From Strongyloides papillosus (taxonomy: Eukaryota; Nematoda; Chromadorea; Rhabditida; Strongyloididae), in the NCBI GenBank assembly GCA_005656395.1, contig SRSI01000046.1, forward strand, positions 1,302,001 through 1,366,000: a stretch of 64,000 bases of DNA. Reading direction: 5' to 3'. The notes beneath the pieces are model-generated. The model was not told the origin of the DNA. It saw only the letters and a list, made by a program, of their open reading frames with translations, and ran no database searches. Positions 48,457 to 60,063 of the stretch are shown here, one piece after another (the stretch's first letter is position 1; each line of letters opens with the position of its first letter). The position numbers and the translations under genes were made by a program.

Positions 48457-49633
48457 TTAAAGCTCTTCCATATGTCCGTAACTACTAATTAGACTTTTGT
48501 AAACAGGTCCAGCAATAAACCTTGGGTATGAATCTCTTTGCATTAACGTAAAAATCTGTGCTTGTGCCTCATCAAAAGTATGTGCTGTAGGGTGGACCAT
48601 ATTATTATTGATAATTTCTCTAACCCGTGAATCTAAAGAAACCTCTTTTGGTGATAAAATTGAAATAAAATCTTCATAAATAATACGAGCCTTTTCCTCA
48701 ATTTTTTCAATGTTTTTTTCACGTTTTAGTTCCTCGCATGCCTGATAAAAAAGAATATTTTCATCAGAGAATTCAGATTTTAAAAATTCAGCAAAATATT
48801 TCTGTCCAACTGAAAGTAAAAAAAGATTAAAGTTAAGGAAGAGTTTTTTTGTTATTATACTTAAAGGAAAGGAAAAGATAAATTAAATATCAAAGCTTAC
48901 TTTTATTGTTCATTAATCTTTCAAAAGATTGTCCCCAAGCCTGTACTTCATCATAAGACATTCTAAAATATGATATTAGTGTATGCTTGCCATGCTGTTT
49001 TTTGGTAGTTTTAATTAAACAACCTGGATATCTTGCAATAATTTTTTTAGTTAACTTCATTATTATACTTAAAAATAGAAATATTGTATATAGTATAATT
49101 TTTCTAAGTGTAGTTAATCTTTACAAAAACGTATTTTTAATACAACGAAGTTTTACCAATTCTATAAAAATCTTTTTTCCACCTCTATATAGCAGTGTAT
49201 AAAGTGTAATATTTAAAATTTATTATAAGTAATAAAATATTTTATACTATTTGTTTGACGTAACCGATAAAAATATTATTTTATTTCAGGTGTTCATATA
49301 CCTTTATACTGTAAATGCAATATTTAGCATGCTATTTTTATAAATTATTAATTAATAATTTCTTTTTAACAAGGGAAAAAAGTGTTTTATGATAATAGGT
49401 TTAGATATAATAAAGAAAATTGGATTGAAAACTTTTATATTTTACAACAAGAAAAGTATGTAAACTAAAAGTTAAAAGATTATTATTAAAAGATTTCTTT
49501 TAACAATTATTTCATAAAAATTTTAAAAAAATAAAATGAAAACCTACCTGTCGGTAACTTTATCAATACCTGTGGAGCCTTGATTCATACCTTCATTTTT
49601 ATGAGAAGCCAATCTAAAACGAGCGAGACACAT
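48457..49633 (-). CDS. regulator of G-protein signalling (small RGS protein)
   Basis: Three exons: 49548-49633, 48901-48962 and 48457-48809, giving about 166 residues. Introns are 585 and 91 bp and all phases agree. The N-terminus MCLARFRLASHKNEG has an early cysteine that could be lipid-modified. The RGS domain fills the rest: YDEVQAWGQSFERLMNNK, IGQKYFAEFLKSEFSDENI, FYQACEELKREKN, KARIIYEDFISILSPKEVSL, TFDEAQAQIFTLMQRDSYPR. This nine-helix domain speeds GTP hydrolysis on G-alpha subunits of the Go/Gi/Gq type; the Asn of SDEN is at a known G-alpha contact. Size and simple layout match C. elegans RGS-1/RGS-2-type proteins. The short exons make it easy to miss. Orthology within the family not resolved. 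Confidence 0.92.
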
Positions 49634-49781
49634 TATGTAAAAAAATATATAATATAAATGATAAAATTTTTGTTTTTAAAATTTTAGTATATAAGTTGGT
49701 GAAATATTTTTAATCTTATAAAGTACATTCATTAACTAAAAAAAATAAGCCAAAGAAGCATATTTTTTTATAACGATGATA

Positions 49782-49878
49782 GAGAGAAACTAATGAATTC
49801 CAATGCTCTAATTATGAAAGGTTTATGCCATTAGTATTGGCTTAAGAAGCATCATTAGAGAGGAATACATTGTCTCTC
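49782..49878. ncRNA. candidate hairpin RNA, about 97 nt
   Basis: Imperfect inverted repeat: GAGAGA/TCTCTC at the base, then AATG/CATT, ATTCC/GGAAT, CTCTAAT/ATTAGAG and GCCA/TGGC toward the loop, separated by small bulges and one larger internal loop. Sequence complexity is higher than the surrounding AT-rich DNA. It could be a microRNA precursor or other structured RNA about 150 bp upstream of the RGS start codon. Strand not determined; no match to a known microRNA recognised. Confidence 0.3.
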
Positions 49879-50160
49879 CAATCCTTTTTGATTTTATCAT
49901 ATAGTGTAAGTATGTTTTTTTTTCTTCCTATTTTTTATCACATCATCGTTAATTGTTTGTAGATTTATTAAAAGGCTAATGTACTAATCTTATCTATATA
50001 TATTATCTTAAATGCCTTTTATTTGCCTTCTTTTTTTATCAAAGATTTTATATATATATTTTTAAAACTTATCAATAACATACGTTTGGCTTTCACTAAT
50101 TGAGGAACAGTTACATGGAAGAAGCTTTAATAACATTTGGATAAATTTAGATTTGGTCAG

Positions 50161-50218
50161 TTTGAATAATCTGATTTAGCTCCTTTCTAAAAAAGGAGCA
50201 GGCACATTGGCTTTCAAA
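50161..50218. ncRNA. candidate hairpin RNA, about 58 nt
   Basis: Perfect 8-bp inner stem GCTCCTTT/AAAGGAGC with a 5-nt loop, and a 6-bp outer stem TTTGAA/TTCAAA, with partial pairing between. It stands out as GC-richer in an AT desert. Function unknown; a chance palindrome is possible. Confidence 0.25.
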
Positions 50219-53200
50219 TTTTAATAGTTAATATAAAATATATTTTTATGTATGTAGAAAATATGAAATCTAAAAAAAATATGATAGAATTTTTAGATGA
50301 TGAAAAAAGTTTTTAATATCAGCCGGATGATTATATAAAGTGGGAAACCTTTATATTTAAAGTATATCATAATATAAATAGAAGAATTTCGAAAGTTAAA
50401 GATAAGATGAATAAAAATAAAAAACATATAAAAGTTAATCTTTAAAATTTATAAGGTTTTAAATATATGTATTAGTATCACCTGTAATCTCTTCTTGAAA
50501 ATATGTATTATATATATTATATATTATAAAAAATTGGAAAATTAAAGAAATTTGAATGAAGTTATATTAACAAAATTAAAGACAAATATACAAGGGAAAG
50601 TATTAGTCATATGGAGTATGGAATTATTATTAAGAAAATTGGAAAGAAAAATATTTGAAAAAAGATTAATGATAAAACAAAAATTTTTAATTATAAATAT
50701 GAAAGCATTTTGATATCACAGAATATAGTTTGTAAAAATATAATAGAGTTGTTGAATAATTTGTACTAAACTGAAAATATCGAAATAATATTAATGTTTT
50801 TTTTTCATCATGTAAAAAATAAAACAAAAAGGAAAACAGTCTACTTCCGTAAGGTAAAAGAAGAAAAAAAGTTATTTTTAATAATAAATTAATTTAAAAG
50901 AAAACAAAACTATAACTTTCTAGTGAAATAGAAGTATATTTTGAATGTTAAAAGACAAATTAAAAAAAAATATTATATTTAAAAAAAACGAAGCTTTATT
51001 TCATGAAAAAAAAATAATAAAGGAAACAAGGACTTGAATATTTATTTTCTTTTTCTATTGTTAAATATATATATTATATTCAATGAATGATAATGTTAAC
51101 ATTAAAAAGCTTGTTGATTTTTGGATACAGAAAAATATGTATATATATAAATATTAATAGAGTGTTCTTGTCGAAAGGTTTTTATTTATATAAAAAAAAT
51201 GTCATTACAATAATATATTTTTAATAGTTAAAAAGTAGAAGACAAAATGTCGTTTTTTTGTGAACTTGAAATAAATTTTTGTCTTTCCTATTATTATTAA
51301 AAAAAGTACATAAATGAGTGTTTATAGAAATAAAAGTTAGTTGAGGATAATGAGTAATCATTAAAATAAAAGTCATTATTTAATTCTACAACTATAAAAA
51401 ATAGATAAGGAGATTGGAACTAGGAGGAAAAAATTTTACAGAAGGTCTGGAAAAAAATATATAAATTAAGGAATTCAATAAAAAAGGATATAATTAAATT
51501 TAAACTCTTATCACATGATAAAGGTTTTCCTACATAAATTTTTCTTCACAACAATAAAAAAAGGGGAGTCGTAGGAGTGGAGAGCGAAGGATATAAGCTA
51601 ATATAAAGAGAAGAAAAAAATTTTTTTAACTGTTACATAAGACTATATATATATGTATATAAAATATATTTAACGTATTAAATAGATATATTGTGGACTG
51701 TTGTTACTCTCTAATAATTTACTTATATAAAAATAAGTTTAAGCATAAAAAAATGATAATCATACGAATTGTGAAACAAAATTGGTAAATGAGGTAAAAA
51801 GACTATATGAAGGAAATGGTTAATAATTATAATAGTCGAATGTTCTTTGATATTTGATAAAAAGTAATACTTAGAAATAGGTTTGAATTGTCAATGAGAG
51901 AAGTATTATAAGCTAATTATTACAATATTTAAATGAAGAAAGATTTAAAGTATGATAATTACTAAAATATTAATTATTAAAAAGGACATATATTTGTTAT
52001 GGAATATTAAATTTTAATTAAAGTTATTATGTCAAATTTTAACGATGTTAAAGATATATGGAGAAATTTTTAACTTAGTGGTGTTTAAAATTTTTAATAA
52101 AGTTTTGTGACGTTAATAAATATAAATAAATAAATTAATATAATTTTCCTTTTTTTTTGTTTAATATTTAAAATAATTTATGACATATTATATTATTCTT
52201 GAGAATCAATTATGTCAAATTTTATGTGTGTATTTATTATGTATAAGAAAGTTAAAATTTTCATGGAGATATAATAGTTTCTATGATACCAATGAGACAT
52301 ACTTCCAGACAAATGACATTTTTACTCCATGAGATAGATAATTTTTTCTAAAGATACTTTTTTTATTATTTCTAAAAAAATACATAAGACAAAGTACGTA
52401 AACTTACTTTACATCAAAAATTTATATATTAATTTTATTTATTACAGTATCGCATTGTTTTTACTGCACAATTTTTTTACTATATTAATAATTAATGTTA
52501 TTTGCGATATTTTAGGTATAGTTTAGAGTTTAATTATGGAAAATTAGAAATAAATAATGGAAAAATATTAAAGAAAATAAGGATATTTAGTAAATGAAAA
52601 TAATTTTATTTTATAAATTATAATAGAATAAATGTTTTAAAAAAATGATAAAGTTTTCAACTTTATTATTAAAAGTTAATGTTATACTTGTTAGTAACTA
52701 ATACATTTGGGAATACCTTTTTTTTAATTATTTTTTTCATTTTGAAATATCATTTACATATGAATAGAAAGTTTTTTATTAAAAATAAATAGTTGAATAA
52801 ATATCTCATAATTGTGGAAAATTAACTTCTTGTTTTATAGAAAAACATATGGTTTTAAAAAATAAATTTCATTTTATTAGGACTTAATAAGGAAACGGAA
52901 AGTTTTAGCATAGCTTATCGTTTATTATTAATAAAATTATACTTTTTTTTCGTGGATAGAATGATCTATTTAATGGAATTATTAATATCGAATAACGGGA
53001 AAATAGAAAACAGTTTTTAAAGTACTTAATGTAATGTTTTAGAAAAGATAAAAATGAGTAATATGTACAATTATGATGATAAAGTATCAGAACATTTTCA
53101 TAATTAAAAAATATTGCTTAATGATATAATACTTATCAAAAACAATAGCACTTAATATATAACATTTATAATTACTTTTATTTAAAATTTATACATATCT

Positions 53201-56194
53201 TGTATAGGAATTAATTAACGCTTTGAATTTGAAGATGTGTGTTAAAAAAGATATGTTTTTTAAATGATTGTTTTAAATCTCCTAATTATTACTAATATAC
53301 TATATAAATTTTATAATTGTTTTAATTACAAAATTATAATTTCTGCAATAATGTTTGTATATTTAATCTTTGATATTCTTCATTTAAAAATTAATACCTT
53401 TCGAAATGTTTATTAGAAAGGAAATAATGGTAAAACAACCTTTTAGGATTAATGAGTGATTAAAAATGCCATTTGTGGGAGTTTGTTTTTTTTAATAAAA
53501 AATAAAGATTTTTTTCTTCTTCAAAATAAAAATATTGGTATGTTAGAAAAAAATGTAATAAAAAGAAATAATATTATTTGGCATAAAATTAAGAGTATCT
53601 ATATGGAAAAGAGTATGTAGAAAATGTAAGTGAATATTTAAAGAAGTGTCAAGAAGAATTTTGATGAAAATATTGTAAAGATATAGTTATAAAATTAAAT
53701 TTAATCAATGAAGTATAATAAAAAAGAGAGATAAATATTTTGTTATTAATATTTGTAAGATAAAATTAAAAGAAAGTATATGAAAATTATTTTAATGTAT
53801 GTTATATTTCCTGAAAATATTTAATAAGATACATTTAATATGAAGGGGTATGCTTTTAATAAAAATTTAAATAAAAGAATAAAAATGGTAATTATATATA
53901 TAATAAATTTTAACTGAATCTCCAAATAAGAGATTATTTGTTTAATGGTATCTTAAGAAAAAATTTATATAAAGATGTAGTTAATACTGTTAAGCTTCTG
54001 TGAAATGAATTTGAGTAAATTAAAATTGATCATCTCATGCACACTTTGTTTTAATTTTATCAAAAAATTAATCTAAATTGATATATTTTTTTAAAGATGG
54101 AGAAAATGTATAAATATTGGTATGTTTATGTTCTCGGCGAAAAAAAAAGAATTTTTAAGTCAAAATTATAATATTTAATAAAATTTAATTACTTTTATTG
54201 TACAATAAAAAGTTTAAAAAAAGGAAATTAATAATTATTCTATATTCTAAAAACAACATTTATCTATAACGTTAAAATAAATATATATATTTTAATCTTT
54301 TTTAATATAAAAAAATTATAATATGTGGAAAAGAAATCAAGTTTAAAAGTAAGTAGAAAATTGTGTTAATACAATTTATAGGAAGCTTTTAACTCAACAG
54401 TAATATAAATTACCAATCCTTAACTTTATTAGGAATGTTTTGACGTAATGAAAGTCTATTAAGAATAAATAATGAAAAAATAAAAATAATAAGTAAATGG
54501 AATATTAAAAAGTTAATGAAAGTAACAAAAACTTTTTAAAATATATTTCTCGAAATTGCAACTTTTTAAATGAGAATCTTATGTTTAGATAAAATAAAAA
54601 TAATATAAAATATAAGGATGGGTATCATAAGAAGGAGTTAAAAAAGAAAAATGTACAGGCTACTGATGCTTACTAATATTTAATTATTATTTTTTTTATT
54701 AGATGTAAACATGTTATTAAATATAGTAGATTAATAAAGACAGTATAGATACTATGTTTTAATAATTTCCCAATTTATGAAAAATTCGTATTAATTAACT
54801 GAAGTAACTTTTTACTTTAAGTCCTTCTTAGATATTCACGTATATACATTGCCAATTAAAGAAATAAATGTAAATTATTACAAGCAATATAACATTAGAA
54901 GCAAGTGTAGAAGATTATGTATTTTTCCCCAAATAATAATCTACAAAACTTTTTATAATATATTTTTCAATTATAAATTTATACACTAAAATTGTACTTT
55001 GTAAAATTGTAAAAAAAATTAATTAATTATCTAGTAGGATATTTTATAATTTATATTATTAACATATTTTATAAGATAACTTATTTATTATTCTTAAGTA
55101 TAAGTTAGAAATAAATAATTCAACCAATATATGAGTTATTAAAAACATTAAAGAGAAAAATGTGTAAATTTTCAATAAATAGGTATTAATTTTTAAAAAT
55201 TTTTTATAACTATTTTTGACTTGATGTAAATATACATAGAAATATATAATTTTATATATATTTATCAATTGAAATCAAATATTATATATTATGTGAATAA
55301 TTAATTAAAATGTAAGATAATATTTTATTTAAACATATATATAAGAAAAATATTTATCAAAAATTTATGATTATATAAGATGAAATTTAAGAATTTTGTT
55401 AAAAAAATCGTTAAATGAAATGGTTGAATAAAAAATAGTCCAATTAATAAAAAAGTAGTTCTTGAAAAAAGTTTATTACCAATTCAGCACCTTTTTGTTG
55501 TCAACAATTTTAAGTGCATAAAAATATCAAATATTTGATGGCTAGTTTTTTTTATGATTGAGAAAATAATATTTATGGAAAATATATTTAACTTGTTAGA
55601 ATCTTTATTTTCATAGCACTATTGTTTATGAATTAGAATTAATCCTCGTACCAGAAATTGATAAAAAAAGAAATCCTGTTAAAATGAATATGAATGATTG
55701 TTTAATACAAATGAAATTGAATTCTAAGAAATTGCTTATCTATTATCATTTATTGAAGTTAAATAAGAAAACATTAAATAAAATTTTATGAAGCTACTAA
55801 AATTTTAAACGATATACATTGGAAAATAGGGTAACTTTTGTTGATTCCTTCTATATTTACTATACTTCATTTTAAATTAAATCTTTCTTGACATGAGAAT
55901 TCTTGTTATAAATTGAAACCTCAATGTTTACTTTCTTTATATAATTTCTTTATTAATTTCAATTACTAGATTTCAATAGATTCTAAAAATAGCTATAATT
56001 ACATAGATATAATATATTTCTCCCCATAAATACAAATATTTTCCTCTTTAAAACAATTCATCTCGATCATTTAGATAACTTTTAATGTTTTGTTTTGATA
56101 AAATTAAGTAAATTTACTTATTAAATTTTAAGAAAAATAAAAATATTTATTTCACACAATAGTCATAATACAGCTACAAATAAAATAAACAACC

Positions 56195-56993
56195 TCAGAG
56201 TAAAGTCTTCTTAATAAAGTTCTGAACATCCACCATTTCCTGTTGACATGAAGAGTGTTGCATTCCTTCATATGCCTTAAACTCAACATTTGGATCGAAA
56301 CTTTTTAACTTTTCATATGTCATCCTACCAATAGGAAGAGGTAACAAAAAATCATCAGTTCCATGACCAAGGAACATTGGAACGTTATTGTTAACTGTCA
56401 TCTTACTTTGAATTTTATCTCTTTGGCAAAGGAATGTTGATAAACCAATAATACCACCAAGAGGTTTGTCGTACGTTAATCCAGCATAAATAGCTAGAGC
56501 GCCACCCATAGAGAATCCTCCTACAATAATCTTCTTTGATGGAATTCCATTCTTTATTTCCTCATCTATAAGACTATGAACATATTTTGTTGCACTATTA
56601 ATCCCAGCTTCATCTTCTGGATCTGTTGGAGAGAGGCCTTTTAGGTCAAACCAGGCCGGCATTACCATTCCCATATTTAATGTTACTGGTCTTTCAGCAG
56701 CATGAGGACATATTACTTTAGTCCCTTTAGGTTTCATTGGAGGTTGAAAAGCATCTGCCCATCCATAACCTTGATCTCCAAGTCCATGGAAAAATATTAC
56801 CTAAAAAGGAAGGTAAATTTTGATATATTTAGAAGAAACATACAGTAGAGGAATGTTCACCTTCTGGAGGAATGATAACAGGATTTGGCTTAGCAGTCAT
56901 ACTGTGACTTTTATCTGATAAAGAACGACAATTATTACTTAATTGTGTAGCATTTTGGCGTCGAAAAACTTTTGATATCACACTAAAGCACAT
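56195..56993 (-). CDS. acyl-protein thioesterase / lysophospholipase (LYPLA family)
   Basis: Two exons, 56844-56993 and 56195-56800, with a 43-bp intron; about 251 residues. The alpha/beta-hydrolase core starts STVIFFHGLGDQGYGWADAF and has the nucleophile motif GGFSMGGALA (Ser), the acid in LGHGTDDFLLPL (Asp), and the base in YEGMQHSSCQQE (His), a complete catalytic triad as in APT1/APT2. These enzymes remove palmitate from cysteines of signalling proteins. The usual family start lies near MTAKPNPVIIPP (residue 32); here the frame runs 31 residues further up to MCFSVISKVFRRQN, which is basic and begins with Met-Cys, possibly a membrane-attachment or mitochondrial signal. Either ATG could be used. 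Gene intact. Confidence 0.93.
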
Positions 56994-58033
56994 GAAAAAT
57001 ATTCACAAGTTTGGTACTAAACTAAAATATGGGCAAAAATATATCTTTATCTTTTTTCTCAATCTATTTTATGGGAAAATTTTCTTCCGTGACATAAGGT
57101 TAGATAAAAAAGACACTTTTAAATGTGAATAATTTTATAAAAAAAAAAACAATATATGGAGTGATGAAAAAGAAACTTTTTCTAAAAAAATACGTGTGTA
57201 AAAATAGGAAAAGTTATAACATGTGCATATGATAAACAAATAATCTGATAATCTATTCTCGTGACGAAGGGAAGTAGCAATAAAATTTTTAAATCCTTAT
57301 GTTAAAAGAGACGTGTCCATATTTTGTATGTATAAATGCTTGTTGTGATAAAAATATGAATAAATATTTTATGATAAATAAAAAAAATTTAAAAAAAAGA
57401 GATTTATATATATTTTTAATACAAAGAGAGGTCTTACCATAAATAAATTTCCCAAAAACTGAAAGAAAGTATGTAAATAAAATTATTTTTATTATATCAA
57501 TATACTGTCTTATAATATTTTTTAGAAACATGAACATTAACTTAGCCTTACGTATTTTTCAGACTATAAAAAATAACGTAATACCTGTAAAAATACTTTT
57601 TGAAAATAATAAATATGTAAAGTAAAAAACAAATTCATTATGTCTTGCCTTATAATACAATGTGAAAAGAGTGTGTAGACAAAAATATTCTAAAATTTAA
57701 ATGATAACATCTTTTTAAAAAGTAAAAGGATCAAGAAGAAAATTACAGAAATTGTAAGAAACTCATTGTTTAAAGAATATCAAATACAACTTATCAGTTG
57801 TCATAACAAAGCATATTAGAGATAAAAAGATATATAAAAAGTAGGTTGATATTATTAGAACACAGTAAACGTCAGTGTTTAAGTTAAACTCCGAGATACG
57901 ACATACAAAACCGTTACCAGTACACCAATAGTTTGAGTAAACAAAAGTTGGAGTTGTGTACACTTACGCGGCATTGCATTATTGTCATCTTAATTACATT
58001 CATCGTTCGCCTTGACTATTTGGAGATTTTTCA
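56994..58033. other. divergent promoter region
   Basis: About 1 kb between the thioesterase gene (minus) and the histone-like gene (plus). AT-rich; minus-strand frames here start at non-ATG codons and show no family likeness. It should carry both promoters. Confidence 0.4.
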
Positions 58034-59252
58034 ATGGGAAAATTCAAATTTACAGCTCGTCCAAAAGGAGAGTATAAACTATACGGGGAGACGTATGCTT
58101 CTGCCACTACAATAAGAACTTGGTATAGTCTTGGTATGTTATTTTAATCACTCGTCTTATATGCCTTTTTTTTTGATTCTAGGTGGGAATCAAGAGAATA
58201 ATCAAAATGTTGCTAATGGATTTGTCGCTCCAAGACAACCTGCAATTCAGGCTCCACAGGATTCAGGACCAATCATTGAAGAAGTAAATAGTGATGAAGA
58301 GATGAGTATGGTTGAAAAATTGTCTACAACCATGAATAATACAACTATTACTGATGATTTTAATATTGAACCAACAGAAGAGGAACCATATACCATATTG
58401 GATTTGGATGACAACCCTCGATGTTCAACTGCTAAAAGAGATAGAGGTCTCCGAAACTTTGACCGTGATTTCTTTTATGGTGGTCCTGATGTTTCCGCGA
58501 TTTGTGGAGAAGGCTCAGTTTCTTCGCAACTGTGGACAAGTGGGAACAAAGGAGTAGTTCATTTCGAAGACGTACCTTCCTCAGGAAATGGACGTGGGTC
58601 GAAAAGAAATTGTCCAACCTCCAGAGAAGTAACATTTATTACACCAATTAGACCCTCAGACCGAAGATACACGCCGCCACTTGAAAATAAGCATCAAGGA
58701 AGCAATAATCTGCGAAGAAATAAAAGTAGAAGCGCTGGAAATATTAATGATCCTGACTTAATGGAGTCTCCAGAATCTGAAGATCTAGACTATTCTGATG
58801 AGGAGGATGACGACTTTTCGGAAGCAGATGACGTGGAAGTTGCTTATAGTGAAGATGATTCATCAGATTTGGATGATAATGAGTTGGAAAGTGTTCGTGA
58901 AGGTGTTAGGAAATTCCATAAGAATGCTATCGCAAAGAATGTAAAATTTATTGATAAACTGCGTAAGGAAGGAAAGAATGCTCAAGGTATAAATAGGTTC
59001 TCGTCAAGCTCAGCATTGCAAATACCACGGGCACCATTTCATCGGTTGGTAAAAGAAATTTACCAAGACATTACTAAACAACACTGTAGACTTGGAAAAG
59101 ATGTTATTGATATTTTGCAGTGTGTGTCAGAGGAATACATGATTGATTGCTTCAAGATGGCTAATGTTGTGACTGCGGCTAGGCAGAAGGTAACGCTATA
59201 TCCTAGAGACTTGAGAGCCGCAAGAAAAATAACATCAATGGCAGGACCGTAA
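58034..59252 (+). CDS. divergent histone H3, probable centromeric variant (CENP-A/HCP-3 type)
   Basis: Two exons, 58034-58133 and 58183-59252, across a 49-bp intron; about 389 residues. The last 79 residues form a histone fold of the H3 class: LQIPRAPFHRLVKEIYQDI aligns with H3 LIRKLPFQRLVREIAQDF, and RQKVTLYPRDLRAARKI with H3 AKRVTIMPKDIQLARRI. Identity is far below that of any canonical H3, and loop 1 (TKQHCRLGKDV) is one residue longer than in H3, a CENP-A trait. The 310-residue N-terminus is unlike an H3 tail: a short basic start (GKFKFTARPKGE), Asn/Gln-rich segments, and a strongly acidic stretch (about 225-270). C. elegans HCP-3 also has a long tail. The role inferred is marking centromeric chromatin for kinetochore assembly. 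Confidence 0.82.
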
Positions 59253-60063
59253 CCAAAATTATATTGAGTTCTTGATATCCCTACTCACATTATCTTCTTA
59301 ATTATTTTTTTTAATGCTTGTATAGTAATTGTATATAATCTGTAAAGGATAGTATTGTATATCTCTTTATATCTATTAAATATTTTAACTTTCTTTATTT
59401 AATCTAACTTTCAACTTTCTGTAACACTAGAAAACAAATAATTGTGAGCAATGTTTAATGAATATCATGGAGGTTATTTGTAAAGTTGTTTATTATTCTT
59501 GATGTAAAGCGGCTTTGAGGAATTGTAAAATAAAATAAGCTGTTGATGCTTTTGACTCTATATTCATTAGTTACATACGTAATCATGCTTTAAAAATTTT
59601 AAATTAAAAAAGCATTCTTAGAAGCTGTAATGAAGCCATAACTGAGGGATGTATTTTTTTTCTACTGAAAAAATACTTTGTTGTAGTGGGGGAGAATATT
59701 TGTAGAATACCTTAACTAGTATTTTCAAACAACTTCTCTAAACACTATTCAAAACTTGTTAACAATCGTATAAAAACACACTTTTTACATTGATTAATGA
59801 TAAACTTTTATCTTTAGAAAATGTAAATATACTACCTACATTCCTAAGACGAAAAACCCACGATGAGTTGCATTTTTCCAATTTGACAATATTTAACATG
59901 AGTTTCAGATGCGTGTTTATCATTTACATCATTAAAGCCATATGACGCACTGTAAAAATAGATATTTTTGATAAATTTATTAAGTTTTTATATATATTTA
60001 TATTATTATTGTTGTAGTTTTTTCATTTAGAAATTTTGTTGCTTTATATTTTTTTTAATAGGA
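59253..60063. other. intergenic region
   Basis: About 810 bp between two plus-strand genes. A TTTTTTTTAATAG acceptor ends at 60061, only 2 nt before the AUP1 ATG, the usual position of a spliced-leader site in nematodes. Nothing else recognised. Confidence 0.5.

Larger units (their letters stand above)
49634..56194. other. 6.5-kb AT-rich region without recognised genes
   Basis: The longest empty stretch in the window, between the RGS gene 5' end and the thioesterase gene 3' end. All frames are short and built of A/T codons. Two hairpins of non-coding RNA shape lie at its RGS end (49782-49878 and 50161-50218, listed separately). The remainder, about 50.3-56.1 kb, shows only homopolymer and TA runs. 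Confidence 0.5.

Noticed and set aside
57763..57963. 66-codon minus-strand frame near the histone-like gene
   Set aside because: Begins at GTG, lies in a promoter region, and shows no family resemblance.
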